From positions 156,369 through 220,368 of the forward strand of contig BDDD01000315.1 in the NCBI GenBank assembly GCA_001972305.1: a DNA stretch of 64,000 bases. Direction: 5' to 3'. Every line of letters begins with the position of its first letter. Position 1 is the first letter of the stretch. Source of the stretch: Cephalotus follicularis (Eukaryota > Streptophyta > Magnoliopsida > Oxalidales > Cephalotaceae). The notes under the pieces were generated by a model. That model searched no databases, was not told the origin of the DNA, and saw nothing but the letters and a program-made list of their open reading frames with translations. The position numbers and the translations under genes are program-made. Below are positions 31,649 to 43,112 of this stretch, piece after piece.

Positions 31649-33462
31649 TCCCACATCATCCATGATTGAATATATATGTCTTAGATGATGTACTGATTAA
31701 TGGTTTAATTAATGGATTTGTTTTATGATCAAACTAGATTTTCAAAGTGCCTTAATGAAAATTGCATGAAATTGGATTTCATTGTGTTTTTGTGCTGGGA
31801 ATGTTGTTTTAATGTGTTTAGAATTATGTTTGGAACATGCATAGTACATTTTGGAATGCCAGAATGGTATACCATAGTCTAAACCATTGATTTCTGCATT
31901 TTTTCGAAATGCAGAAACTGTCCAGGGGGCTATAGACGTCGACGTTCTTGGTAGACGTCGATGTCTTGTTCATATTCCCAGGATAAGCATCGACGTGCAT
32001 GATGGACGTCGATGTCTTGTTCGTTTTCCCAGAAAATGCGTCGATGTTGTTGATAAACGTCGACGCCTTTTTCAACAGTTCTTGAGAAACGCATTGATGC
32101 TCCTATTTTGCATCGACACCTTGTTCATGTATTTCCAGAAATCACGTCGATGCTTTTGATAAGCGTCAACGTCTTTTATTTATAAAAAAAAATGTTTTTA
32201 AATAAAATTGGATTTTATACATTTTGGCACTTAGAAAATAAAAAATCATTGCTTGATTTAGTGGGAGTTTGATCAATTAACAATCCTTAAATTAAATCGT
32301 TTGAGTGGTTATTATTTATGGCATGTGTTTTATTTGTGGTTTTATTATATTGGATATAATATATATCTTATGCACAATGGATGGTCCGAAAAGGACATTG
32401 ACCTAGTTTATGGTTTTCTATGTGTGGATGGATTTATTTATTTATTATTTTAAAGGTCTGTAATAAGGTGCCTGCGTGCACCATTTATTTTTCCTTACTT
32501 TTGTTATTTCTCCTTGTATTTTAAATGTAAATTTCTTTTCAAAATGTAAAGTACCTTTATGTAAAAGAAGTCCTTACAAGGAGATATGGAGGAAAGGAGA
32601 AATGGAGTACAAGACTTTTGAAGGCCATGTATGCATGGTTATTTGTTGTAATAAATAGATTTAAATCTTTACACCTAGGAAGACCTAGTAGTGACTTTGG
32701 GCTCAAGTCATTACTATTAATGTTCTTGCCAATCCATTGACATATTTTAGAAATATGTCCAAAGTGCATAAGATATTCGTCTTGCATGCTAAGACGTAAT
32801 TAATTGGAATTGGCTAAAACAACCAATATATTAATTAATGGCTCGGTAATTAAAACATGAGACTGCAAATTCCCTCACTTCAATAATAAATCTTAACGTA
32901 GGAACCCATGGAGTGGTTCCCCGTGGCCTTCCATAATTTTCGTTGAGTAGTATTCCTGGGTTGTTGGTTTGTCATGCCCTAGCTGAGGCTGATGACTTGG
33001 GAATATTATGTCAACGTCGGTGTTGGGCACCGCAAAGGGTGGTTATGTTTTAGCACTTGGACACGCCTACGTGTGAGTGTTAAAACTAATGCATTCCAAT
33101 GAAAATTGTGGGTACTTGACTTATTAAGATTCTGATGGTTTGTCATGCCCTAGCTGAGGCCATATTGAATCTAAGGCCGAATACTATGATTGGATCTTGT
33201 ATTGGATACAAATTGGCAAGAAAGCCTACCCATTGGATATATTATAGTTTGTCATGCCTTAACTGAGGCTATAATATGATTGCGATGGATTCCAATCCCC
33301 ACTAGGAAGTTAGACTTCTCGAATTCCATATGGGGGTATGGAATACGATTAGAATAGTGGGAGGAACCATTAGCACTAAAGACCAAGTGTTATGGTTGTC
33401 ATATATTAAAATGGAATAGATGCTGACTCAATTTAATATTTCCTTATCTAGGTTGCTATAAA
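31649..33462 (+). other. Structured 5' leader of copia C
   Basis: 1.8 kb between PBS and gag without a credible gene. It carries a second, ten-copy array of RCGTCGAYG-type motifs (31934-32173). Its 3' part holds hairpins at 32951-33005, 33127-33172 and 33239-33277 that share a loop containing GTCATGCCYTARCTGAGG. Additional simple hairpins occur near 32907-32926 (GGAACC stem), 33048-33086 (GTTTTAGCACT stem) and 33322-33343 (ATTCCATA stem). Confidence 0.85.
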
Positions 33463-35181
33463 ATGGCTTTATCAAATGCAATGTCCCGCATTCTAGAGAC
33501 AAACAAACTTGAGGGACCCAACTTCAACGATTGGCACCGCAACCTCAAGATCGTCCTTACGGCCAATAAAATGGCCTATGTGATGACTGGGGGGCCTCCT
33601 TCACTGGGTGAAGATCCAATGCCCGAAGAGAGTGAGCGACTAGCCAAGTGGCTAGAAGATGACGAGCAGGCTAGATGTCTTGCTCTTCTCGGGATGACAC
33701 CTGAGCTTCAGCGTCAGAATGAGAAGATTGAGACCTTATCTGCTATACTACTCCACCTTCAGGAGATGTATGGAGCTGAGTCTAGGACTCAAAGGTTTAA
33801 TCTTTCTCGCAAACTCTTTAAGGCTCAGATGCAAGAGGGAGCTTCAGTCCATGAGCATGGATTGAAGATGATAGACATGATTGAGCAGCTGGCTCAATTA
33901 GGGTTTGTCATGGACCATGATCTATATGTAGATCTTATTCTGACGTCCCTTCCTAAGTCGTTCTCACAGTTCTTGGTGAACTTTCACATGAACAAGATAG
34001 AGGTAACTCTACCTGAGCTGGTTGCTATGTTGAGGACGGCTGAGGCCGATTTTGACTCTGAAAAGTCAAAGACCCACTCCCTACTTCTTCCTTCTAGGTC
34101 TGCCAAAGGAAAGGGCAATGCCTCCTCTTCCTGTAAAGGGAAGGGCATGCTCATGCCTGTCAACACAAAAGGAAAGGGTAAGAAGAAGCAAAAGAAGAAG
34201 AAAGGGAAGCTTGGATCCAGTGGGGGTGTTTCCAAAGATCGTATGAAGAAGTTAGCTACTGAGGGTGCTTGTTTCCAGTGCGGTAAGACCGGGCATTGGA
34301 AAAAGGATTGTCGTGTTGCTGTTGCTACTGTCTCTGCTGATAACCCGCATGGTGCGAGTACATCAGGTATGTTCATGATTGAACTAAATCGAGATTTGAA
34401 TAGTAGTTCTTCATGGGTATTGGATACTGGATGTGAAACTAACCTTTGCAATTCGTTGCAGGGACTAAGAAAAGTTAGAAATCTTAGAGCTGGAGACTTG
34501 GACTTGCGGCTTGGGGATGGATCTAGGATCATCGCTGAGGCTGTAGGGATTTACGACATTACTTTATGTAATGGTTATATATTGACTCTTGATCCGTGTT
34601 ATTTCATTTCAAACATTGTAAGGAATATTATAAGTGTTTCATACTTATGTAATTTGGGCTTGGAGCTCAGATTCCAAGACATTCAATGTTTTGTTTATTC
34701 TGACAATGTTTGTGTCGGTAATGGTTTTATGGACAATGGATTATTTGTCTTAAATACTGCACAATCCAAAGTCCTATCCATAGAGCAAAGTAATAAGAAA
34801 AGACAAAGAGAAACTGAGTTAAATAAAACCTATACCTGGCATTGTAGACTTGGTCATCTAAGTGATGCTAGACTATCACAGTTGGTTAAGGTTGATCTCC
34901 TTGATATCCAGGACTTAGAGTCCTATCCAACTTGTAAATCCTGTTTATTGGGAAAGATGACCAAATCACCCTTCTCTGGTCAAGGAGAAAGGGCTATGGA
35001 CTTACTGGGTTTAGTCCATACTGACGTATGTGGTCCTATGTTAGTCAGTGCGCGAGGTGGTTATATCTACTTCATAACTTTTACTGATGATTTATCTAGG
35101 TATGGTTATGTGTATTTGATGAAACACAAGTCAGAATCCTTTGAGAAATTTAAGGAGTTCAGACTTGAAGTAGAAAAATAA
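33463..35181 (+). pseudogene. Copia C gag, protease and N-terminal integrase (572 codons)
   Basis: Gag starts MALSNAMSRILETNKLEGPN; the capsid-like UBN2 domain is at about residues 60-200. A lysine-rich segment (about 210-255) precedes the zinc knuckle CFQCGKTGHWKKDC (about 270-283, CX2CX4HX4C). The protease active site is SSWVLDTGCETN near residue 320. The pre-integrase HCRLGHLSDARLSQLV and CKSCLLGKM follow, then integrase begins at DLLGLVHTDVCGPM and FTDDLSRYGYVYLM. A TAA at 35179-35181 interrupts the frame inside integrase; the same frame then continues. Confidence 0.93.
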
Positions 35182-36956
35182 ACAGGTAAATCCATTAAAA
35201 TACTTCGGTCGGACCGAGGTGGAGAATATCTGTCAGCTGAATTCCTAGGTTATCTTAGAGATAATGAAATTCTATCTCAGTGGACTCCTCCTGGAACACC
35301 ACAGCATAATGGTGTATCCGAAAGGAGGAATCGGACTTTGTTAGACATGGTTCGGTCGATGATGTCTTTTACAGACCTTCCTACCTATCTCTGGGGTTAT
35401 GCCCTAGATACAGCTGCTTATATCTTGAATCAGATTCCTTTAAAATCTGTGCCTTCTACTCCATACTAGGTATGGTCAGGGAGGAAACCCAGCCTGAACC
35501 ATTTGAAGGTTTGGGGCTGTCCTGCTTATGTCAAAAGGCTTGACGCAGATAAGCTAGAAGCTCGGTCGGACCGTTGCAGGTTTGTAGGGTATCCTAAAGA
35601 AATGAAAGGATACTACTTCTACCACCCTAGCGAACAAAAGATATTTGCTTCGCGAAATGCTGTGTTCCTAGAGAAGGAATACCTTCTTGAAGGAAACAGT
35701 GGGAGTAAGGTGGAACTCAAGGAGTTGTCACAGGTAGAAACCACAGAGGAAATGGAGGAGTTGGAGGTTAGACCTTCAATAGACACAGCTGAGATTGGAT
35801 CTCAGGCTGAGAATAGTTCTCAGTTAGGCAGAGCTCCGTTGAGGAGATCAGGCAGAATCTCATTAGCACATTATGGTTTCCTCATTGATGATACCGATGA
35901 GATAAACGTCATTGAAGATGACGATCCTGCCAGCTATTCAGAGGCATCTCGTAGCTGGAATCTACGTTTTGATGAAGCCGTCAAAGCTTTTGACTTTGTT
36001 AAAAATGTAGATGAGCCATGTGTTTATCGAAAGCAAGAAGGTCCTAGTATCACTTTCTTAGTGCTATATGTAGATGACATCCTACTCATTAGGAATGATG
36101 TAGGGATGTTGCAGTCTGCAAAGATATGGCTAACTAAGAATTTTTCCATGAAATATTTGGGAGAAACCACCTATATACTGGGTATTAGGATCTTCAAGGA
36201 TAGATCCAATAGGTTGCTCGGGTTTTCCCAAAGCCAGTACGTCAGCAAGGTGCTGAAAAGGTTTAGCATGGAGAATTCCAAGAGAGGCCTATTGCCAATA
36301 GGTGAAGGAATTTATCTTTCTCGAAAGATGTCTCCTCAGACATCTGAAGAGAGAGCACGCATGAGTCGGATACCTTATGCTTCGGCAGTAGGGTCGATCA
36401 TGTATTCCATGTTATGTACTAGGCCTGATGTCGCACTTGCCCTGGGTATGGCAATACGTTTTCAGTCTGATCCCAGTGAGAAGCACTGGGAAGTGGTCAA
36501 GGTAATCCTGAAGTACCTCAGGAGGACTCAGGATATGTTCTTCATATATGGAAAAGATAGTGAGCTGAAATTGGAGGGCTTCACATACTCCAGTTTTGAT
36601 AGTGATCTGGATGATCACAAATCAGTCTCTGGGTACGTTTTTGTACTTAATGGTGGAGCTGTGAGGTGGCGCAGTTCAAAGCAAGGGACTATTGCAGATT
36701 CTACTACAGAAGCCGAGTAGATAGCAGTCTCAGATGCAGCCAAGGAGGGTGTATGGATGCGCAAGTTCATTACTGAACTAGGAGTTGTTCCATCCATTAT
36801 TAGTCTAGTTGTGATATACTGTTATAATAATGGGGCTATAGCGCAAGCCAAGGAACCACGGTCTCACCAGTGATCCAAACACATCGAGCGGCGCTATCAT
36901 TTAATCCGAGAGATTATTGGTAGGGGAGATATACAGCTTTAGAGGGTCTCCTCAGA
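35182..36956 (+). pseudogene. Copia C integrase end, RT and RNase H with internal deletion
   Basis: The frame continues through integrase ([31 protein letters not shown]) to a TAG at 35467-35469. It goes on through WGCPAYVKRLD and an acidic linker. At about 35945-35955 the sequence jumps from the linker (DPASYSEA) to the middle of RT (SRSWNLRFDEA), so the RT part with the first catalytic Asp and the DVKTAFLNG-type motif is missing. LYVDDILLI is intact near 36062-36090. RNase H follows with stops at 36718-36720 and 36871-36873. The end is deleted into the 3' LTR at 36957. Confidence 0.92.
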
Positions 36957-38146
36957 GGATAATATTAGATATTATCCTAATAGCATTTAAATTGGTCAAT
37001 GACCATTTAGAATAGCTGAACCGGACCCTAGGGGTATTTTGGTAATTTATAAACACCTCTTGTTTTAACCAAGATTTTAAAGGGTCCCTGCCGTATAATG
37101 ATTAGATCTTTAATATGTTAGATATATTAAGTCTTGGTGTCAAATATCGGTTACGTGGATTTTGCATTTTGTGGAAACACATATGTTTGATCTTACTTAA
37201 CCAATATTGGAAGGGTACATGAGATCACTAAAAGAGTTAGACTCTTAATGCTTCACTAGCCAGACAAAGACGTCGACATCTTTTAGAAAGACGTCAATGC
37301 TTAACGTTTTTAAAGACGTCGATGTCTTTTAGAAAGCATCGATGTTTTTAGTGCCACATTGCATGGACGTCGATGTCTTTTGGTAGGCGTCGACGTCTTT
37401 AAGCAGAACGTGCAACCTGTGCACGAGCTCACTTCGTGGGCACATTTTCTCTCTCATATCCAGCATCCATCTCCTGTTCTTGCATGTTATGGGAACGTGG
37501 GGATCATGGCTTCGGACTCCCAGGGAGTGTGGACCATGATCCTAAGTGAATGGGAGATTGGGAGAGAGAAAAGAGGCTAGTAATAGGCATTTTCTGCAGA
37601 AAATGAATAGAGAGAAAAAGTGGAAAAAGTTAGAGTTTTTTCTTGGCAAGAGAGATCGGATTTCTCTCTGCAGATTGTGTGTGTTCCCTTCATCTGTTAT
37701 ACACCAAGCAAGAGCTTATCTAGGGTGGATTGATTTTGACTTCATTGGTCAATATCAATTTACTCTTTCTAAGCAAAGTGTGAGAGAGAGAGTTCATGCA
37801 CTTGGTTGCTGATTGGATTGCTTGTTGTTCCTGAGACTTGGAGAACATCAAAGGGGAATCTACTCAAGCGTGTAGCGGCAAAGAAAGAAGGAGCCTTCAC
37901 CCGCTGGTATAATTCTTGGTCCTTCTCTTCTTGCCATGCTTGTGTGTCACCATAGTTTGCTATGGTGACACCAATTCAATTCTGTTGATGTTGTGGTGAT
38001 CCATGGGTCTGTGGACGTGCCATAATGGACAGGTTTTGTTTTATTGGGTGTTCTTCCGCTGCCATGATTGTTTGTTTTGTTTTGTTCTACACCCTACACT
38101 CCTTAGTCCATTTATGGCATTGGATTCGGTTCATCCGTTTCCAACA
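36957..38146 (+). repeat. 3' LTR of copia C, 5'-truncated
   Basis: 1190 bp, nearly identical to 30444-31635 of the 5' LTR and ending CCAACA before the CCTGA duplication. The first 971 bp, the purine tract and the end of RNase H are missing. The junction lies at GGATAATATT, present both in the expected internal sequence and in the LTR, so a microhomology deletion is likely. Confidence 0.92.
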
Positions 38147-38148
38147 CC

Positions 38149-38178
38149 TGACCCATTACATTACAATGTAATGGGTCA
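38149..38178. repeat. 30-bp palindrome at the copia C insertion edge
   Basis: Arms TGACCCATTACATT and AATGTAATGGGTCA are perfectly complementary and separated by AC. It belongs to the gypsy solo LTR into which copia C inserted, and the CCTGA duplication overlaps its left edge. Confidence 0.92.
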
Positions 38179-38205
38179 GCGACCATTGGTCGTGTAGGAA
38201 CTACC

Positions 38206-40352
38206 TGTTAGATATAGTGACCCGATAAGCCATTAGATGGATTGTCATATTATATCTTACCATGTATGGAACAATCTTTTTCCTTATATATGATGCGTGC
38301 TAAATTTGTTATGTCTATATCACTTGTATTTTATCACATAATCGAAGTAGTTTAATTATTATCTATTTATACTAGTGATGCCCTGACATAAGGTTGGATG
38401 CCTGGCATGGAGGCTGTGAGACTGGTTACCTTACTCCTTATGTCAAACTTGTTCCAAGTCATAGGTTCACTTTGTGGGCATTAGTGAACCGGATAGACTT
38501 GCGCGTATGTTGCCTGCTCATGGAATCGGGGGATGGATTTTTCTCACTACCATCTGTGTTGGACACTAGGGCAAATCCAGGGTGCGCGCTGGGAGCGTGT
38601 ACACTGAACAGGACCCGCGTAGGAGACACTATTTAGATAGTCGCTATTCTCGTGTCAGTAGTGACTCCTGCTTGTTGTGGTTGTGTATAAGTGATTATCA
38701 CTTAGCGAGTTCTTTAACTCGTCTGATCCTTAGACCTGAGCGACTACTCTATATTGTATGGAGACGGTTATATTTTGATCTTCACCTTACCCAGTCCTTA
38801 CGCAGGGCTGGCAATTGAGTGGTCTTTGGGTATGATCGAATCTATACGAATATAAGTGAGTGCGCAATAAGGGATTGTCACACCTGAGCGAAGGTGATCG
38901 GCCCTATTATGGTATGATTATACTTTGGACTTATGAAATCCTTGGCCAAGGTTGAGGTAGACTGGAAATTAGATTTTCGGAGAGTTTACCAAAGGTCCTA
39001 GTAATGATAATATATTTTAGTCATTGAGGTACTATCTAGGGTTGACACATATCCTTACCCTAGATCTCAATCGAGGCCAAGCATGACAAGAGATTATAGT
39101 GCACGCGAACCGATGACTTAGAAATTCTGGGTTATGAGGTGTGGAAAAAATAATTAGATTAATTTTCCATCTAAATAATATTAGATATTGTTCCGAGAGC
39201 ATTTAAATGGTATGGGATCATTTAGAATGGCTAAACCGAACCCTAGGGGTATTTCGGTAATTTATGAACACCTCTCTGATAACTAAGATTTTAAAGGGTC
39301 CCTGCCTTATAATGATTAGATCTTTGATATGTTGGACATATTAAGTCTTGGTGTTAAATATCGGTTGTGTGGATTTTGCATTTTGTGGAAACACGTATGC
39401 TTGATCTTACTTAACCAATATTTGGAGGGTACATGAGATCACTAAAAGAGTTAGACTCTTTATGCTTGACTGGCCAAAAGGCGTCGATGTCTTTTAGAAA
39501 GACGTCGATGCTTTTTTCTGATAAAGACGTCGATGTCTTTTAGAAAGTATCGACGTGCTTTAGTGCCACGTTGCATAGGCGTCGACGTCCTTTTGAAGGC
39601 GTCGACGTCTTTGAGCAGAACGTGCAGCCTGTGCACGAGCTCACTTCGTGGGCACGTTTTCTCTCTCATTTCCAGCAACCATTTCCTGTTCTTGCACGTT
39701 TTAGAAATGTGGGAATCATGGCTTCGGACTCCCAGGGAGTGAAGGGCATGATCCTAAGTGAATGGGAGATTGGGAGAGAGAAATTGAGGCTGGTATTTTA
39801 GCATTTTCTGCAGAAAATGGAAATGAATTGGTTAAGAGTTTTTGCTGGGCAATTGACCTCGAATTCTTCTCTGCAAGTGTGTGTTCCTTCATTTGATATA
39901 CACCAAGCAAAGGCTTATCTAGGGTGGATTGATTATTGACTTCATTGGTCATAATCAATACTCCTTTTCTAAGCTAAGTGAGAGAGAGTATGTGTTCATA
40001 CACTTTGTGATTGCTGGTTGGATTACTTGTTGTTCCTGAGGCTTGGAGAACATCAAGGGAATCTACTCAAGCTTGTAGCGGCAAAGAAAGAAGGAGCCTT
40101 CACCCACTGGTATAATCTTTGCCCCCTCTTGTTCTTGCCATGCTTGTGTGTCACCATTGGTTCCAATGGTGACACCAATTCAATTTAGTAGATGCTGCGG
40201 TGATCCATGTGATCTGTGGACGTGTCATTATGGACTAGTTTTGTTATATAGGGTGTTATTCCGCTGCCATGATTGTTTTTTTAAGTTTTATTCTACACCC
40301 TTACACCCTTTGTCCATTTTGACATTGGTTTCGGTTTTGTTCGATTCCATCA
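38206..40352 (+). repeat. Angela-type solo LTR related to copia C
   Basis: 2147 bp, TGTTAGATATAGTG...TCCATCA. CTACC precedes it (38201-38205) and CTACTACC follows, consistent with a 5-bp duplication altered by slippage or one change. It has no internal region. It is more diverged from the copia C LTRs than those are from each other, so it is an older insertion or another subfamily. It keeps the six-copy GACGTC array (39480-39613) and the hairpin (40148-40175), with a changed stem. Confidence 0.9.
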
Positions 40353-40357
40353 CTACT

Positions 40358-42788
40358 ACCATGCATTTATGAAATGCAGTTGCAGCAAGCATATGCAATA
40401 CAAATAAGAGATGCAATAACAATAGTATAGTTCAATCAATAAACAATCACTATCAGTGCGGTCTATTCAGTATAACAGTCCATTCAGTATAACAGTCATT
40501 CAGTGGAACCTTCCTCCGCATCCCCTACTTGAGGATGAGCGATAACGCACTCCAAAGGTGAAGATAGAGGAGCCGGGACAGGAATAAACATTTCATTTTT
40601 AGGCAGACCGGTCCCTCGGGTTCCTCGGCTTTAGGAAGAGCAATATACGCGCTCTAGGCGTTAAAGACAAAGGAAAGGAACTTAAATATTCATTACTACA
40701 TTATACAGTAACAGTAACAGTCATTCAGTCAATGTGGCTGAACTCGGTCGGTGATCCCCGTAGGGCTCATCTCGGTCGGTGATCCAGTACAGTAACATTG
40801 ACACTACATTAACACTACATTCTATGTGGTCTGCCCTCACTACCCTATCCTTTATCACACTGTATTACACTGCACTTACAATTCATTGCGCTTATCACTT
40901 ATGTTTCACTGCACTTATCATCTCTTTTTATTAATATAATTCTTTTACTTTACACAGTAGCCTTCATGTCAATCACTTATGTATATATATATAGAGAGAG
41001 AGCTCACTTAATGCACAAGTAGTAGCACTGTTGGCGCATAAATTGCACACATGCTATGGCATACTCAGCATACAACGCATCTCATTTAGGATGCATGCAT
41101 GCACTCAAGCAAGACATTGTTGGGCCTTAAACACAAGGCATGCCTGCTCGGGCATGGTAGTGGAAAGCCTAGCATGCATGGTGCATGGGTGCCATGATCG
41201 GACACATGGTGCATGATGCTACATGCATGCACGGATGTGTGCCAGAGGAGAACTCAGATATGTGTGCATGCTCAAGCACTATGTTCTCATGCCCCGGACG
41301 CATGCTAGAGGAGAAGGCAGCATGCTGGTGCATGGGTGCCATGCTAGGGAGCTTGGGTTTTATAGTGGAGTGGTGAGTCGGGTGCATGACACTGCATGCT
41401 TGGGTGTGTACGCATAGCCTGCTCAGCATGCACGGTAGAAAAGAGCTCAGGCGTATGGGCTACATGCTTAGAACTCATGCATGATGCATGGACGCATGCT
41501 CGGGAAACATGCTTGGTGAGCTCGGGCATTGCGGTGCATGGCGTGCATGGCAGCAGATGAGCTCGTCATTCAATGTGGCATGCTCATAATGCATACTTGG
41601 TGAGCTCGGGCATTGCAGCCATGGATGTTCGGCACCTCTGCCATGGCTGCTCAGCCATCTGCCATGCTTAGGCATTGGTAATGGAGCTCGGTAGGTGCCA
41701 TGCTCAGGCATTGGCAGTGGAGCTCGGCACTTCGGCACCTCGGCATGTGGGCACCTCGGCATGTGGATGCTCAGCACCTCGGCACCTTGACATATGGGCA
41801 CCTCGGCATGGGTGCTCAGCTTGGTTGTGCATGGATGCTCGAGCATCATGAGTTGCATGTTGGGACGCATACTCGGTGCATGCCGACGATGAGGGGAGCT
41901 CGAGCATTCAATGGAGAGCTCCGTAGGTTCACGCCATGGCTGTGGCTCATGGCACGTGGGTGGTCGGTACCATGCCTTGCTCGGGCGTTAGATGGGAGGA
42001 TGCACAGTTAGTGCACATGATGCCAAGGTGCATCACCTCGCATTCTCATGCTTGGACACGCATGCTCGGGAGGCATGGCATGGCGACGCACAGAACGCCA
42101 CGACTTGGTTGGGTGTATGAAGCGTAGTACGTATAAGACTATATCAATGTGAGCATGTAGGTATCTATTAATGCTAGAACCATAAGACTTATTCAACTCA
42201 TTCACCCTTATATTATTACCCAATTCAATACAAGCAATAACAGTTTCCATAAGAAATAAAGCATTGAGTAGGAAGTAGATCCTACATCGAAATCCGTTGG
42301 AGTCTGATGCTTTCCTTGCCTTCAGTTGAGCTTCCTCTCCTTCCTTGCTCATTCACTGGTAGTTTTCCTTGTCCTTTCTCTCCCAAATTACCAACAGTCC
42401 ATCACACACTCACTACTTCTCTATTTATAGCTACCAGTGGAATTCTCTAGAATTTCCCATACATTTCCACTCTTTTCTTCTCATAATTGTGGGCTGAGGG
42501 CCAAGGGAGTTGGCCCAACATTTCTTTCTCCATTTTTCTCTTTTAATTTCATATAGCCCAAATCATTCCTTCAATAATTTTGGCCCAGCACATGCTTCCT
42601 CCATAATACCAAGTTTGGCCCAACATCATTTCTTCCTTAAATCCAATTCCAATCCAAATAACAATATTAATACCAATTGAGCTCAATTTCTCTTTTATAT
42701 AATTTCGGCCCAACACTAGACCTAGCCTAAAGGAAAAATTGTCAGTCCAATAGCTATTCTTTTATATTATAAAATTACGGGTATTACA
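40358..42788 (-). repeat. Main part of the gypsy solo LTR, with a GCATG-rich segment
   Basis: No gene is supported here. 41031-42125 is unusually rich in GCATG/CATGC words and GCTCGGGCATG-type repeats, which produces many short frames on both strands. 40980-41003 has TATATATATA followed by GAGAGAGAG. A minus-strand TATA box is at 42421-42430. The end at 42788 is the TGTAATACCCGTAA start of the minus-strand LTR. Confidence 0.75.
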
Positions 42789-43106
42789 GAAACTAAAGGT
42801 TACACAAAAGGGTATTTTCAAATTAGAAAAATGTTTGGATTGTTCTGTAATTAATATTAAGTGGAGACTTAATTAATAATTATGGAATTCTAATTTAAGT
42901 AGGAAAACGGTTTTTGCATATTCTCTAGAGTTCTTTTATTCGGATACCTATATGGATACGTTTAGAGATCGAACGTTTGTGCGATTAACTATGAACCTGA
43001 TTGAAGTTACTGAGATACTTTGATCATTAACTATGTACAAAATCGTTTTTAACGTCTTTTTATAGATTTCTATATACAATAAGGACGATCCGTAAAATTT
43101 TTGAAT
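42789..43106 (+). repeat. 5' LTR of copia B, right part
   Basis: Continuation of the LTR interrupted at 29150, beginning with the duplicated GAAAC. It ends around TTTTTGAAT, just before a TGG(C/T)AT that was the primer-binding site of copia B and is now split by the Tat element. No gene. Confidence 0.62.
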
Positions 43107-43112
43107 TGGCAT

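Larger units (their letters stand above)
29473..38146 (+). mobile_element. Defective Angela-type copia element (copia C)
   Basis: Flanked by perfect CCTGA duplications (29468-29472 and 38147-38151). Its order is: complete 5' LTR (29473-31635), PBS TGGTATCAGAGC (31637-31648), 1.8 kb structured leader, gag-protease-integrase (33463-35181), integrase/RT/RNase H remnants (35182-36956), and a 3' LTR lacking its first 971 bp (36957-38146). Two internal deletions and several in-frame stops disable it. LTR length and gag wording suggest the Angela/Tork group; that assignment is inference. Confidence 0.93.
29151..42788 (-). mobile_element. Solo gypsy LTR (about 2.8 kb without inserts), Tekay/Del-like
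   Basis: The plus strand begins TGTAACGCCCCAAACC at 29151 and ends CGGGTATTACA at 42788, flanked by perfect GAAAC repeats (29146-29150 and 42789-42793). Removing the two copia-derived insertions leaves 29151-29472, 38152-38205 and 40358-42788, about 2807 bp. That is almost the length of the solo LTR at 21306-24118. It reads on the minus strand; a TATA box, CTATAAATAG, lies at 42430-42421 and fits that orientation. No internal domain remains. Confidence 0.83.

Noticed and set aside
41169-42011. Several 60-130 codon frames on both strands
   Set aside because: They come from the GCATG-rich segment, show His/Met/Cys-rich low complexity and lie in an LTR.
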